This document shows, one piece after another, positions 36,069 to 45,085 of a stretch of 64,000 nt of DNA. Both the position numbers and the translations under genes were made by a program. Numbering within the stretch: position 1 is the first letter of the stretch; each line of letters opens with the position of its first letter. The notes below the pieces were generated by a model that made no database searches, was not told the DNA's origin, and worked only from the letters and a program-made list of their open reading frames with translations. Source of the DNA: Pseudidiomarina planktonica (GTDB taxonomy: Bacteria; Pseudomonadota; Gammaproteobacteria; Enterobacterales; Alteromonadaceae); contig NZ_FXWH01000001.1 of the NCBI RefSeq assembly GCF_900177775.1, positions 1,612,001-1,676,000 on the forward strand, in the 5' to 3' direction.

Positions 36069-37280
36069 TTAGTTACCGATTAGGGTTTCGTCTGAACTAG
36101 CTTCCGGCTCTTCCGTTGCTGGCAGCGGATCGCCCTCCAAACGCACTTTCATTCCCGGTAACGGGTTAGCCAATTGCGTTAACATAACCTTGTCACCACG
36201 TTTTAAGCCGTCACTTACGAAAACGTCGTTGGCATCAGTTCGGCGCACATTCACTTTAACTTCGTGGATTTTACGCTCGTCATCTACCACCCAAACGGTT
36301 CCTTTAGAAGTTAAGGCATAACGTGGCAGCACAAATACATTGGTTGCTTCATTACCGGCCACAGCCGCCTGCACAAAGCGACCAAAGCGCAGTGGTACCG
36401 AATGCGTCTGACCTTCCTGATTGTAAGGGTCTCGAACTTGCACTACCCCATAAATAACACGGCTATTAGCATCCAAAATGCCTTCGCTGCGAACCAGCTT
36501 GCCAAACCATTCTGTTTGCTGGCCGGCAATGTCAGAGACAAATTTCACATCAGGTTCAGCCGTTAACTCAGCACCTTGAATAGGTAGATCAAGGTAGGCT
36601 AAATCACGATCACTCAAAGGTAAGCGAATCTCGGCCACTTCGGTACCCAGAATCATGGCCACCTGCGAACCCACGCCGATATACTGGCCAACATCTACAC
36701 TGCGGCTACGCAGCAGTCCGTCGAATGGTGCGCGAATAGTGGTTCGCTGTAAGTCTCGCTCGGCTTTCTGCAAGCGTGCTTCGGCCGATTCAACAGTAGC
36801 TACTGCACTGGCAACCTGCGGCTCGCGCAAGCCCAGCGATGGAATATTGCCCTGTTCAATACTAGCCCATTCTTCTTTGGCAACCTGTGCCCGTGCCAAC
36901 TCTTCTTCTAAAGCTGCACGCGCCTGAGCAAGATTCGCTCGTGCTTCTTGCACCATTACCCGATAGTCGGACTGGTCGATTTGCACCAGCATATCGCCTT
37001 CTTCGAAAAATCCGCCCGCCACGAAGTTATCGGCTAACTCCATCACCCGGCCACCTACCTCGGCAACCAGCGACGTTTGATGACGCGGTTCCACAGTACC
37101 TTGTGAGGCAACCTGAAAACGGATGTCCTGCGGCGCTACTTCCATAGTATCAACCAATACTGCCGGTCGTTCGTCCTTGTTTTGCTCCGGTGGTGCTTTA
37201 GTCGCCCCAAGCACTACTGCCACGATAATGGCAAACAGGATAATGAGAGGAGGTAAAAAGGCGCGCTTCTTAATAGCCAT
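36069..37280 (-). CDS. RND periplasmic adaptor (membrane fusion protein)
   Basis: 403 residues that link the RND pump to an outer-membrane channel. An N-terminal hydrophobic segment (ILFAIIVAVVLGATKAP) acts as anchor or signal. Then come the barrel-sandwich (TVEPRHQTSLVAEVGGRV, APFDGLLRSRSVDVGQYI), an alpha-helical hairpin rich in Ala/Gln/Glu (about 115-175), and the beta-barrel and membrane-proximal domains. AGGA lies eight bases before the ATG at 37280. First gene of the pump operon. Confidence 0.92.
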   Translation of the reverse strand: MAIKKRAFLPPLIILFAIIVAVVLGATKAPPEQNKDERPAVLVDTMEVAPQDIRFQVASQGTVEPRHQTSLVAEVGGRVMELADNFVAGGFFEEGDMLVQIDQSDYRVMVQEARANLAQARAALEEELARAQVAKEEWASIEQGNIPSLGLREPQVASAVATVESAEARLQKAERDLQRTTIRAPFDGLLRSRSVDVGQYIGVGSQVAMILGTEVAEIRLPLSDRDLAYLDLPIQGAELTAEPDVKFVSDIAGQQTEWFGKLVRSEGILDANSRVIYGVVQVRDPYNQEGQTHSVPLRFGRFVQAAVAGNEATNVFVLPRYALTSKGTVWVVDDERKIHEVKVNVRRTDANDVFVSDGLKRGDKVMLTQLANPLPGMKVRLEGDPLPATEEPEASSDETLIGN

Positions 37281-37631
37281 AGTATATGTCCTGAACAGAT
37301 GTTTCGTATTCGTTCGAACTGAGCTGGTAAATCATCTAGCAGCAAAGTTCATGCATGGATACTATTATGCAACCTACAGCCGCAAGATGTTACCGCCAAT
37401 GTGTTGCTATTTGTAAGTGCCCCACCCTAACTTGTAAATCCATGTTACATAAAGGGACTTTAGCGGTTTTGCCGCTGGCAATTTGTTGCCGTCAAAATTT
37501 TATCCCTCTCGAAAAAAGCCGAACAAGATACGATGCAAGTAATTGATTCAAAATACATTAATATACAGTGGCAAGGTTTTTGCTTAAAGCATTCCATAAA
37601 CTGATAGAAAAATCAGAACCAAGGAACAGCA
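37281..37631. promoter_or_regulatory. Divergent promoter region between the efflux operon and a diguanylate cyclase
   Basis: About 350 bp without a gene. It holds an 8-bp palindrome gttcgaac near 37312 and two neighbouring 5-bp stem-loops (agcgg/ccgct at 37462-37476, ggcaa/ttgcc at 37477-37490). Both flanking promoters must be here, but I see no strong -35/-10 pair. No regulator gene is adjacent to the pump. Confidence 0.4.
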
Positions 37632-38555
37632 ATGCAAAAAACAACAGCGCTACGCACTCAGGCCCTTAAATCAATGAACGGCGACTCGCTGGTGAGTATT
37701 ATCTCAACCACGCACGAGGTGCAGTCACGCCATCACAGTTTGCTGGAAAGTCTGCAAACTACCTTAGAGCTTGAACAACTGTTAAGTATTTTCGCCCAAC
37801 ACATTGTGCCTATGCAACTTTGTAGCAGTTTGCGCTTTGTCACTGACGACAATGCTTTCACCCTGTTGCACAATCAGGCCGCCGAGCAATCCGATGGCGA
37901 TATTCATCAGCATACCGCCTTGCTGTACGCCGACGACTTATACCTTGGGCAACTGGTTTATAATCTGCGCCGCCCCTTAAGCGCGGCAGTGCGCCGTACG
38001 CTGGACGGTTTACATCGCCAGTTAACTTTCCCCTTACGTAATGCCATGGCGCATGGACAAGCCCGTCAGCAAGCAATTCGTGATTATTTAACCGGACTTG
38101 GCAATCGTAGTTACCTGGAAGAAGTACTGCAGCATGCCATTTATCAACAACAACGTATTCAAACCCCGTTTGGTATGTTGCTGTTAGATCTGGATGGCTT
38201 TAAAGCCGTTAACGATAACTTGGGTCATCAACATGGCGACGAGGTACTCAAAAGCTTCGGTACTTTGTTGCGTGAACACTTACGTGACTGTGATCAGGTG
38301 TTCCGGTTCGGGGGTGACGAGTTTGTTATTCTGCTGGAAGACACGTCGTTAGTTGGCGTTCAGTATGCCTTCAGCCGCTTACAGAACGCTTTACAGCGCA
38401 ATACCGGGTTAGCTCCGTACAATTTAACCATGAGCGCGGGAGCCGTTATGTTAGGCGCAGATGATAGCGTTCATTCGGTACTGCAGCGTGCCGACGAAGC
38501 CATGTACAGTGCAAAAAACAACGGCAAAAATCAGCTTTGTTGCCGCTGTAAATAA
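37632..38555 (+). CDS. Diguanylate cyclase with product-inhibition site
   Basis: 307 residues, cytoplasmic. It makes c-di-GMP from two GTP. The N-terminal 145 residues look like a GAF-type sensor (LEQLLSIFAQHIVPMQLCSSL, then LYLGQLVYNLRRPLS). The GGDEF domain has DYLTGLGNRSYLEE, LLLDLDGFKAVNDNLGHQHGD and the intact active site R-F-G-G-D-E-F (GGDEF 227-231). An inhibitory I-site R218-D-C-D221 lies five residues earlier, so the product should feed back. The end is a small Cys-rich tail, QLCCRCK. AAGGA lies before the ATG. Its 3' end overlaps the convergent EamA gene by 25 bp. Confidence 0.93.
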   Translation: MQKTTALRTQALKSMNGDSLVSIISTTHEVQSRHHSLLESLQTTLELEQLLSIFAQHIVPMQLCSSLRFVTDDNAFTLLHNQAAEQSDGDIHQHTALLYADDLYLGQLVYNLRRPLSAAVRRTLDGLHRQLTFPLRNAMAHGQARQQAIRDYLTGLGNRSYLEEVLQHAIYQQQRIQTPFGMLLLDLDGFKAVNDNLGHQHGDEVLKSFGTLLREHLRDCDQVFRFGGDEFVILLEDTSLVGVQYAFSRLQNALQRNTGLAPYNLTMSAGAVMLGADDSVHSVLQRADEAMYSAKNNGKNQLCCRCK

Positions 38556-39412
38556 AGACCAAGCAGAATCGCACCTAGCCCAATCAAGGTGGTTAGTTGA
38601 ATGGTTTCGCCAAGCACTAGATAAATGAGCCCCAACGAGGCCACCGGCGACAGAAAAATCAGCGCAGATACCTGCGCTGAGCTCACGGCCAGCCGTAATG
38701 CGCTAAGCCACAATAAAAACGTGAGCCCCATTTCAAACACCCCAACATAAATGGCTGCCAGATACACCGGGTTCTGCCAGTGCGGCCACTGTTGCGGCCA
38801 TATCAGCTCGGCCAGCACCAGTACCAAAAAGCCAATCACAAAACACCACAGCAACGCATGGCTGGGCGCGTCGGTATTACGCGTATTGATTAACCAGTAA
38901 CTGGCCCACAGCAAGGTACTTACCAAGGCCAAACTTATTCCAAACCAGTTGCTGTCCGCCAGCGACCAGTTCCCGCCGGTCGCAATAACCACCACTCCAC
39001 TATATGCAATGCCCAGCGCACAAAGTTCACGCCGGCTTAATTTTTGGCCCAGCACCGGAATGGCAAGTAAACTGTAGGCCATTGCCCAACTGTAATTAAT
39101 CGCCTGTGCCTGCTGCGCCGGTAGCGCATCGTAGGCCATAAACAGCACCCAGTAATACACCGCCGGATTCAACACACCCAGCAACAAGTACTGTCGGGGA
39201 GAAGCACGCAAAGCTTGCCAGGCGGCAGGCCATTGCCGTTTTCGGGTAATAACGCCAGCAAAAATGAACACCGATACCAAACTGGCAATAGTTACCAGTT
39301 GGCGCGGGGTTAAACCGGTCAATGCGAGTTTGAAAGCGGTAGCCACAGTAGCCCAGCAGGCCACCGCAATAAGCCCGAGCAGCATGGCGCGGGACTGATT
39401 TTTTGGCATCAT
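38531..39412 (-). CDS. EamA-type (DMT) transporter
   Basis: 293 residues with ten hydrophobic helices in two five-helix repeats, the plan of drug/metabolite exporters such as YdcZ/RhaT relatives. The first repeat has AVACWATVATAFKLALTGL and YYWVLFMAYDALPAQQAQAINYSWA. The second has GISLALVSTLLWASYWLINT and the end signature FLSPVASLGLIYLVLGE. Amino-acid or metabolite export is typical. The substrate is unknown. The start is M1 or M2; neither has a strong site. Confidence 0.88.
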   Translation of the reverse strand: MMPKNQSRAMLLGLIAVACWATVATAFKLALTGLTPRQLVTIASLVSVFIFAGVITRKRQWPAAWQALRASPRQYLLLGVLNPAVYYWVLFMAYDALPAQQAQAINYSWAMAYSLLAIPVLGQKLSRRELCALGIAYSGVVVIATGGNWSLADSNWFGISLALVSTLLWASYWLINTRNTDAPSHALLWCFVIGFLVLVLAELIWPQQWPHWQNPVYLAAIYVGVFEMGLTFLLWLSALRLAVSSAQVSALIFLSPVASLGLIYLVLGETIQLTTLIGLGAILLGLYLQRQQS

Positions 39413-39437
39413 TAAACTTAGGTTCCGCGGTTGGAGC

Positions 39438-40430
39438 TTAGCGTTCGCGGGTAGTCACCACCAAATGGCGGCTACGGGTTCGCGACAGCACATAGGGCCC
39501 CCAACCAACCTGCGGCTGGGCGTCATTAGTAGTAAATAGCATTTGTTGGCGCATTTGTTCCAGTTGCGCCTGGCTAGGCATACTCACCTGTTGCTGCTGC
39601 AACCACTGGCGCAAAATAGCCCGCTGAAAGGATTCGCTATGCTGTTTTAAGGAATCAACCGCCAACGCACCTTCGCTATTGGTTAATTGGGTAAGCTCAA
39701 CACTCAGTAATTCTTCCAGCAACGCTTGTTGTTCAGCGCATAAGGCAGCGCTACGCAATACGCTTTGACCAAATTGCGGCCAGCGCTGCTCCAGCGTTGG
39801 AATTACGTCGTGACGTAAAAAGTTACGCTCAATACGGGTATCCAGGTTAGTTTCGTCTTCTATCCAGAACAACTGGCGTTGTTCGGCGTAGCTATAAATA
39901 TCGGCCTTACTTACCTGCAACAATGGCCGCCACAGCCGTCTGTTGCCGGTAAAGTCCGCCACTTCGCCCATAGCCGCAAGCCCTTTGGGCCCGCTGCCAC
40001 GGTTCAGCTGTAACAGAAAGGTTTCAATTTGATCATTGCGGTGTTGGCCGAGCAGAATAAGTGCATTGTTATCAGTAAGTTCGCTCAGGCGTTGATAACG
40101 TAACTGCCGGCCCTGTGCTTCTTTGCTTTGACGCTTACCCAGGGGTACTTCAAGCGGTTCCACAATCACCGGGAACTCACGGCGCTCGGCATCCGCTTTA
40201 ATTTGTGCGGCCCATTGAGGTGAATCCGGGTGAAAATGATGATCCAAATGAATGGCTAAGTAACGGTATTCGGGGTGGTATTGGCGAAACCGGTCGAGCA
40301 AATCCAGTGTACTTTGTGAATCAGCCCCGCCGCCAAGCGCGGCAACCAATTGGGTGTTGGGTGCCAGCGACAACTCCAGCAGGCGTTGCGAAAAACGCGC
40401 ATAAATCTCGTCTGCTAAAGCCGTCGCCAT
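39438..40430 (-). CDS. tilS: tRNA(Ile)-lysidine synthetase, short form
   Basis: Turns C34 of the CAU anticodon of tRNA-Ile2 into lysidine, an essential step for reading AUA. 330 residues. The PP-loop reads GGGADS (33-38) where most relatives have SGGxDS. Other motifs are usual: LLGQHRNDQIETFLLQL, RGSGPKGLAAM, LWRPLLQVSKADIYSYA, WIEDETNLDTRIERNFLRHDVIP. The protein ends about where the first C-terminal domain ends. E. coli TilS is near 430 residues, so the last domain seems missing. It follows accA after 19 bp in the dnaE-accA-tilS block. It is intact as a reading frame, and I judge it functional because it is usually essential. Confidence 0.88.
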   Translation of the reverse strand: MATALADEIYARFSQRLLELSLAPNTQLVAALGGGADSQSTLDLLDRFRQYHPEYRYLAIHLDHHFHPDSPQWAAQIKADAERREFPVIVEPLEVPLGKRQSKEAQGRQLRYQRLSELTDNNALILLGQHRNDQIETFLLQLNRGSGPKGLAAMGEVADFTGNRRLWRPLLQVSKADIYSYAEQRQLFWIEDETNLDTRIERNFLRHDVIPTLEQRWPQFGQSVLRSAALCAEQQALLEELLSVELTQLTNSEGALAVDSLKQHSESFQRAILRQWLQQQQVSMPSQAQLEQMRQQMLFTTNDAQPQVGWGPYVLSRTRSRHLVVTTRER

Positions 40431-40449
40431 AATCTTTTAGAGCCTTAAG

Positions 40450-41406
40450 TTAGCAGTAGCCGTAAGACATCAGCTTCGCGTAACGCTGTTCCAGCAATTC
40501 TACTTTGTCTAATTTACCCAGCTCGTTCAAATCGCCCAGAATCTGCTTTTTCAAACGTTTGGCCATTTCTTCCGGATCGCGATGGGCACCACCAAGCGGC
40601 TCAGCCACTATCGCATCAATTAAGCCCAGCTCTTTACTGCGCTGTGCGGTTACACCCATAGCTTCTGCTGCCAGCGGTGCTTTCTCGGCGCTCTTCCATA
40701 AAATAGAAGCACAACCTTCCGGCGAAATAACCGAGTAGGTACTGAACTGCAACATGTTAACCCGGTCGCCCACGCCAATGGCCAGGGCTCCACCGGAACC
40801 GCCTTCACCAATAACGGTACAAACAATCGGCACCGTCAGGCGCGCCATAACTTTCAGGTTACGGGCAATAGCTTCACTTTGGCCGCGTTCTTCAGCGCCA
40901 ACGCCAGGATAAGCACCCGGAGTATCAATAAAGGTGACAATGGGCATTTTAAAGCGCTGTGCCATTTCCATTAAGCGCATTGCTTTACGATAGCCTTCAG
41001 GCTTCGGCATCCCGAAGTTACGACGGATTTTTTCTTTGGTTTCGCGGCCTTTTTGCTGGCCAATCACCATAACCGGCATACCGTCTAAGCGCGCAGTACC
41101 ACCAATAATAGCTTCGTCATTCGCGAACGCCCGATCACCGGCCAACTCGTCGAAATCAGTGAACATGTTAGCAATATAGTCCAGCGTGTAAGGCCGTAAT
41201 GGATGACGCGCCATTTGCGCGACCTGCCAGGCACCTAAATCCGAGAAAATTTTCTCGGTAAGTTGCACCCGCTTTTCCTGCAAGCGACTAATTTCATCTT
41301 CCAGACTGATATCAAAATCACCTTTCTCACCAACGTTCTTAAGCTCGTCAATTTGTGCTTGTAACTCGGCAATAGGCTGTTCGAAATCTAAAAATTTAAG
41401 GCTCAT
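40450..41406 (-). CDS. accA: Acetyl-CoA carboxylase carboxyltransferase subunit alpha
   Basis: 318 residues, the usual length. With AccD it moves the carboxyl group from biotin to acetyl-CoA, the first step of fatty-acid synthesis. Seen: [18 protein letters not shown] at the start, [47 protein letters not shown] and [14 protein letters not shown], the oxyanion and CoA-binding loops. Lies between dnaE (15 bp) and tilS (19 bp), as in many gammaproteobacteria. Confidence 0.97.
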   Translation of the reverse strand: MSLKFLDFEQPIAELQAQIDELKNVGEKGDFDISLEDEISRLQEKRVQLTEKIFSDLGAWQVAQMARHPLRPYTLDYIANMFTDFDELAGDRAFANDEAIIGGTARLDGMPVMVIGQQKGRETKEKIRRNFGMPKPEGYRKAMRLMEMAQRFKMPIVTFIDTPGAYPGVGAEERGQSEAIARNLKVMARLTVPIVCTVIGEGGSGGALAIGVGDRVNMLQFSTYSVISPEGCASILWKSAEKAPLAAEAMGVTAQRSKELGLIDAIVAEPLGGAHRDPEEMAKRLKKQILGDLNELGKLDKVELLEQRYAKLMSYGYC

Positions 41407-41421
41407 CGCGTTACCATTTTG

Positions 41422-44400
41422 TTAAAATTCGAGGCTGACCTGCTGTTTTTCCAGCAAAGTTTCTACATCATGCAGTAATTCATCGGTTGGCGTTACAAAC
41501 CATTCATGGCTTGCTGCCAGTCTAATTTTTGCGTCATCACGCTGATAGTCTATAAATACCGGACACGCACCGCCACTGTGTGGCTGTAAGGTGGCTTCCA
41601 GACGCTTCAGAAAAGCTTCATTACATAAATCAGCACTTACCTGCAGTGCTAACCCTTTGGTATAAGCTTCCCGCGCTTTCACTATCGTTTTTACTTCTCG
41701 GGCGGTCATTGTATTGCTACCGCTGTAATCATCAAAGCTGACCTCTCCCTGCACCCACAGAATTTGGTCTTTCATGAGCAGCTGTTCATACTGCTCGTAT
41801 TCTTGCGAAAACAACCGTACATCAAGTCGACCGCTTTTGTCATCTAAGGTAATAATAGCCCATCGGTGACCTTTTTTATTGGTCAGTATGCGCACATCAA
41901 TAACCAAACCTGCTACCCGGGTAACTTGATCACGACCAGTTGTCGTTACATCCGCTAAGGTTCCGGCCACATAATGCTTGAGTTCGCGCCGATAACGGTT
42001 GATCGGGTGGCCAGTTAAATAAAGCCCCAGCGTTTCCCGTTCGCCGTCTAGCCACACGGCTTCAGACCATGGGGTTACTTTGGCAAAGGCATGTTCTACT
42101 TTTTCCGACTCTGTTGCCAATACGCCAAACAGGTCGTTTTGCCCTATTTCTTCGGCTCGCGCGTGCTGCTCGGCCTGGCGCATAGCTTTCTCTAAGCTGG
42201 CAGTTAGCGCGGCACGATGCGGGCCAAGGCTGTCCATGGCGCCAGCACGAATCAAACGTTCCATTACGCGGCGATTCAAACGTTTAAGGTCTACCCGGCA
42301 ACAGAAGTCGAACAAATCTTTGAATGGCCCGTCGGCGCGTGCTGCCAAAATAGCTTCAATAGGCGCCTCGCCTACACCTTTAATAGCACCAATGCCGTAA
42401 ACGACTTGTTGGTCTTCATCTACGGTAAAACGATATTCGCCCTTGTTCACGTCCGGCGGTAACAAGGTCAGCCCCAGTCGGTGGCATTCATCCACCAGGG
42501 TTACAATTTTGTCGGTATTATCCATATCAGCCGACATTACCGCCGCCATAAACTCGGCCGGGTAATGGGTTTTCAGCCATAAAGTTTGATAGGAAACCAG
42601 TGCGTAAGCAGCCGAGTGCGATTTGTTAAAACCATAACCCGCAAATTTTTCTACCAGGTCGAATATCTTAATGGCCAGTTCAGGATCAATGCCATTTTGC
42701 GCAGCGCCTTCTTCGAATATCGCCCGCTGCTTTTCCATCTCTTCCGGCTTCTTCTTACCCATGGCACGCCGTAACAAGTCAGCGCCGCCTAGGGTATAGC
42801 CTGCTAATACCTGTGCAATCTGCATAACCTGTTCCTGGTACAAAATAACCCCGTAAGTGGGCTCCAGAATAGGTTTTAAGCTGTCATGCTGGTATTGCGC
42901 GTCCGGGTAAGACACCTGCTCACGACCGTGCTTCCGGTCAATAAAGTTATCCACCATGCCTGATTGCAATGGCCCGGGTCGGAACAAGGCTACCAAAGCA
43001 ATAATGTCTTCGAAGCTATCGGGTAACAGGCGTTTAATTAAGTCTTTCATACCCCGCGATTCCAGCTGGAATACGGCGGTGGTATTACCCTCTTTTAATA
43101 ATCTAAAGCAGGTAGAGTCATTCAGCGGAATAGCGTCTATGGCAATAGGATCGGCGTCACGCTTAGCATTCACCATTTCCAGCGCCCACTGGATAATGGT
43201 GAGGGTACGCAGCCCCAGGAAGTCGAACTTCACCAACCCAGCGGTTTCCACGTCGTTCTTATCAAACTGAGTAACCGGGTTATTACCCTCTTCGTCACAA
43301 TACAGCGGCGAAAAGTCAGTGATTTTAGTGGGGGCTATAACTACCCCACCGGCGTGCTTACCAGCATTACGGGTAACGCCTTCTAAAATGCGCGCCATAT
43401 CAATCAGGTCTTTAACGTCTTCATCCTGATTGTAGATTTCGCCTAACTTAGGTTCTACTTCAAAGGCTTTCGCCAGCGTCATTCCCGGGTCCATTGGCAC
43501 CAGCTTGGAAATCCGGTCAACAAACCCGTATGGATGCCCCTGCACCCGGCCAACGTCGCGAATCGCGGCTTTCGCAGCAAGGGTTCCGAAAGTAATAATC
43601 TGAGATACCGCTTCACGGCCATAAAGATCGGCAACGTGATCAATCACTTCGTCACGGCGATCCATGCAGAAGTCGATATCGAAATCGGGCATGGATACCC
43701 GTTCCGGATTCAAAAATCGCTCGAAGAGCAAGTCCAGTTCCAACGGATCCAAATCGGTAATTTTAAGCGCGTATGCAACCAGTGAGCCCGCACCCGAACC
43801 CCGGCCCGGCCCTACCGGAATGCCGTTGTCTTTACTCCACTGAATAAATTCCATTACGATCAGGAAGTAACCTGGAAAACCCATTTGGTTAATAACGTCC
43901 AACTCAATTTGCAAACGCTCGTCGTACTCAGCCCGATTTTGTTGGCGCTCAGTAGCATCGGGGAATAAATGTTGCAGCCGCTCTTCCAGTCCTTCCTGAG
44001 ACTTTTTAACTAAAAAGTCGCCCGGGGTCATACCGCCGGTTGGGAATTCCGGCAAAAAGTATTCGTCTAACCGCACGGTCACATTGCAGCGTTTGGCAAT
44101 TTCAACGGTGTTAGCCAGCGCTTCCGGGATATCTTCGAACAGGCTTTGCATTTCAGCCGGCGAGCGCAGGTATTGCTGCTCGCTATATAATTTCGGTCTG
44201 CGCCGGTCATCCAGCGTATAACCATCGTGAATCGCAACGCGGATCTCATGTGCCGCGTAATCTTCACGATGCAAAAACACCACTTCGTTAGTGGCCACCA
44301 CTGGGGTATCTGTGGCTGCAGCAAGTGCAACCGCAGCATGTAACTGGTCTTCTTCCTGAGGTCTGCCGGTGCGCGATAACTCCAGATAAAAACGGTTTGG

Positions 44401-44916
44401 GAAGTGCTGCTGATAAAAGCTCAGCGCCGCTTCTGCTTCGGCAGTTTTTTGCTGCACTAACAAGCGTCCAATATCACCCTGCAAGCCGCCGGAAAGCAGC
44501 AATACGCCATTGCTATGTTCTGCCAACCAGGCTTTATCAATACAAGGTCGGCCTTTTACATGACCACGTAAATAAGCTCTGGAAATGAGCTGGGTGAGTT
44601 GTTGGTAGCCATCGTTGTTCATGGCCAAAGCAGTTAAACGAAACGCAGGCTCATCGTCACCGTCCAGTACCCATAAATCCACCCCAACAATTGGCTTTAA
44701 ACCATGCTTGTGCGCCGTACGATAAAACCGCACCAAACCACACATATTCATTTGGTCAGTCAATGCTACCGCAGGCATATCAAGACCGGCCACAGCCTCA
44801 CACACAGGGCCTATTTTCGGCAGTCCATCGACCATCGAAAAATCGCTGTGTAAGCGTAAATGAATAAAAGTGGCATTCGCCTGTTGCTGGTTTTCGCTTG
44901 GCATGTCGACTGGCAT
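41422..44916 (-). CDS. dnaE: DNA polymerase III alpha subunit
   Basis: The main replicative polymerase, 1164 residues. N-terminal PHP domain ([14 protein letters not shown] with its His cluster). Polymerase palm with the catalytic Asp motif [32 protein letters not shown] and the finger [17 protein letters not shown] lie around it. The C-terminal half has the tandem HhH ([11 protein letters not shown]) and OB-fold ([11 protein letters not shown]) modules, and a tau-binding tail. The start could be the ATG at 44916 or 44904; neither has a clear site. Convergent gene order dnaE-accA-tilS is conserved, but rnhB is not upstream of it. Confidence 0.98.
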   Translation of the reverse strand: MPVDMPSENQQQANATFIHLRLHSDFSMVDGLPKIGPVCEAVAGLDMPAVALTDQMNMCGLVRFYRTAHKHGLKPIVGVDLWVLDGDDEPAFRLTALAMNNDGYQQLTQLISRAYLRGHVKGRPCIDKAWLAEHSNGVLLLSGGLQGDIGRLLVQQKTAEAEAALSFYQQHFPNRFYLELSRTGRPQEEDQLHAAVALAAATDTPVVATNEVVFLHREDYAAHEIRVAIHDGYTLDDRRRPKLYSEQQYLRSPAEMQSLFEDIPEALANTVEIAKRCNVTVRLDEYFLPEFPTGGMTPGDFLVKKSQEGLEERLQHLFPDATERQQNRAEYDERLQIELDVINQMGFPGYFLIVMEFIQWSKDNGIPVGPGRGSGAGSLVAYALKITDLDPLELDLLFERFLNPERVSMPDFDIDFCMDRRDEVIDHVADLYGREAVSQIITFGTLAAKAAIRDVGRVQGHPYGFVDRISKLVPMDPGMTLAKAFEVEPKLGEIYNQDEDVKDLIDMARILEGVTRNAGKHAGGVVIAPTKITDFSPLYCDEEGNNPVTQFDKNDVETAGLVKFDFLGLRTLTIIQWALEMVNAKRDADPIAIDAIPLNDSTCFRLLKEGNTTAVFQLESRGMKDLIKRLLPDSFEDIIALVALFRPGPLQSGMVDNFIDRKHGREQVSYPDAQYQHDSLKPILEPTYGVILYQEQVMQIAQVLAGYTLGGADLLRRAMGKKKPEEMEKQRAIFEEGAAQNGIDPELAIKIFDLVEKFAGYGFNKSHSAAYALVSYQTLWLKTHYPAEFMAAVMSADMDNTDKIVTLVDECHRLGLTLLPPDVNKGEYRFTVDEDQQVVYGIGAIKGVGEAPIEAILAARADGPFKDLFDFCCRVDLKRLNRRVMERLIRAGAMDSLGPHRAALTASLEKAMRQAEQHARAEEIGQNDLFGVLATESEKVEHAFAKVTPWSEAVWLDGERETLGLYLTGHPINRYRRELKHYVAGTLADVTTTGRDQVTRVAGLVIDVRILTNKKGHRWAIITLDDKSGRLDVRLFSQEYEQYEQLLMKDQILWVQGEVSFDDYSGSNTMTAREVKTIVKAREAYTKGLALQVSADLCNEAFLKRLEATLQPHSGGACPVFIDYQRDDAKIRLAASHEWFVTPTDELLHDVETLLEKQQVSLEF

Positions 44917-45027
44917 CTGGTTGGTAATTATTTTTATCCTCAGAAAGACGTTTTATTCTGCCTGAAGTAGGTGCTGATGTCATGTGCAATTGCGCACGCT
45001 ACAGCTCAGCAATGCACTATTTTAGGT

Positions 45028-45061
45028 AAAAAAAAGCCGCAGTGGATATCCACTGCGGCTT
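45028..45061 (-). terminator. Terminator of the M3 peptidase gene
   Basis: A perfect 28-bp palindrome (45034-45061, centre gatatc) read on the minus strand is followed by eight Ts. It stops the peptidase transcript 24 bp after its stop codon. Confidence 0.93.
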
Positions 45062-45085
45062 GCTTTCATAAAACCAACAACACTA

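Noticed and set aside
39438-40430. tilS as a pseudogene
   Set aside because: The frame is intact, core motifs are present, and the gene is in its conserved operon, so I treat it as a short functional form.
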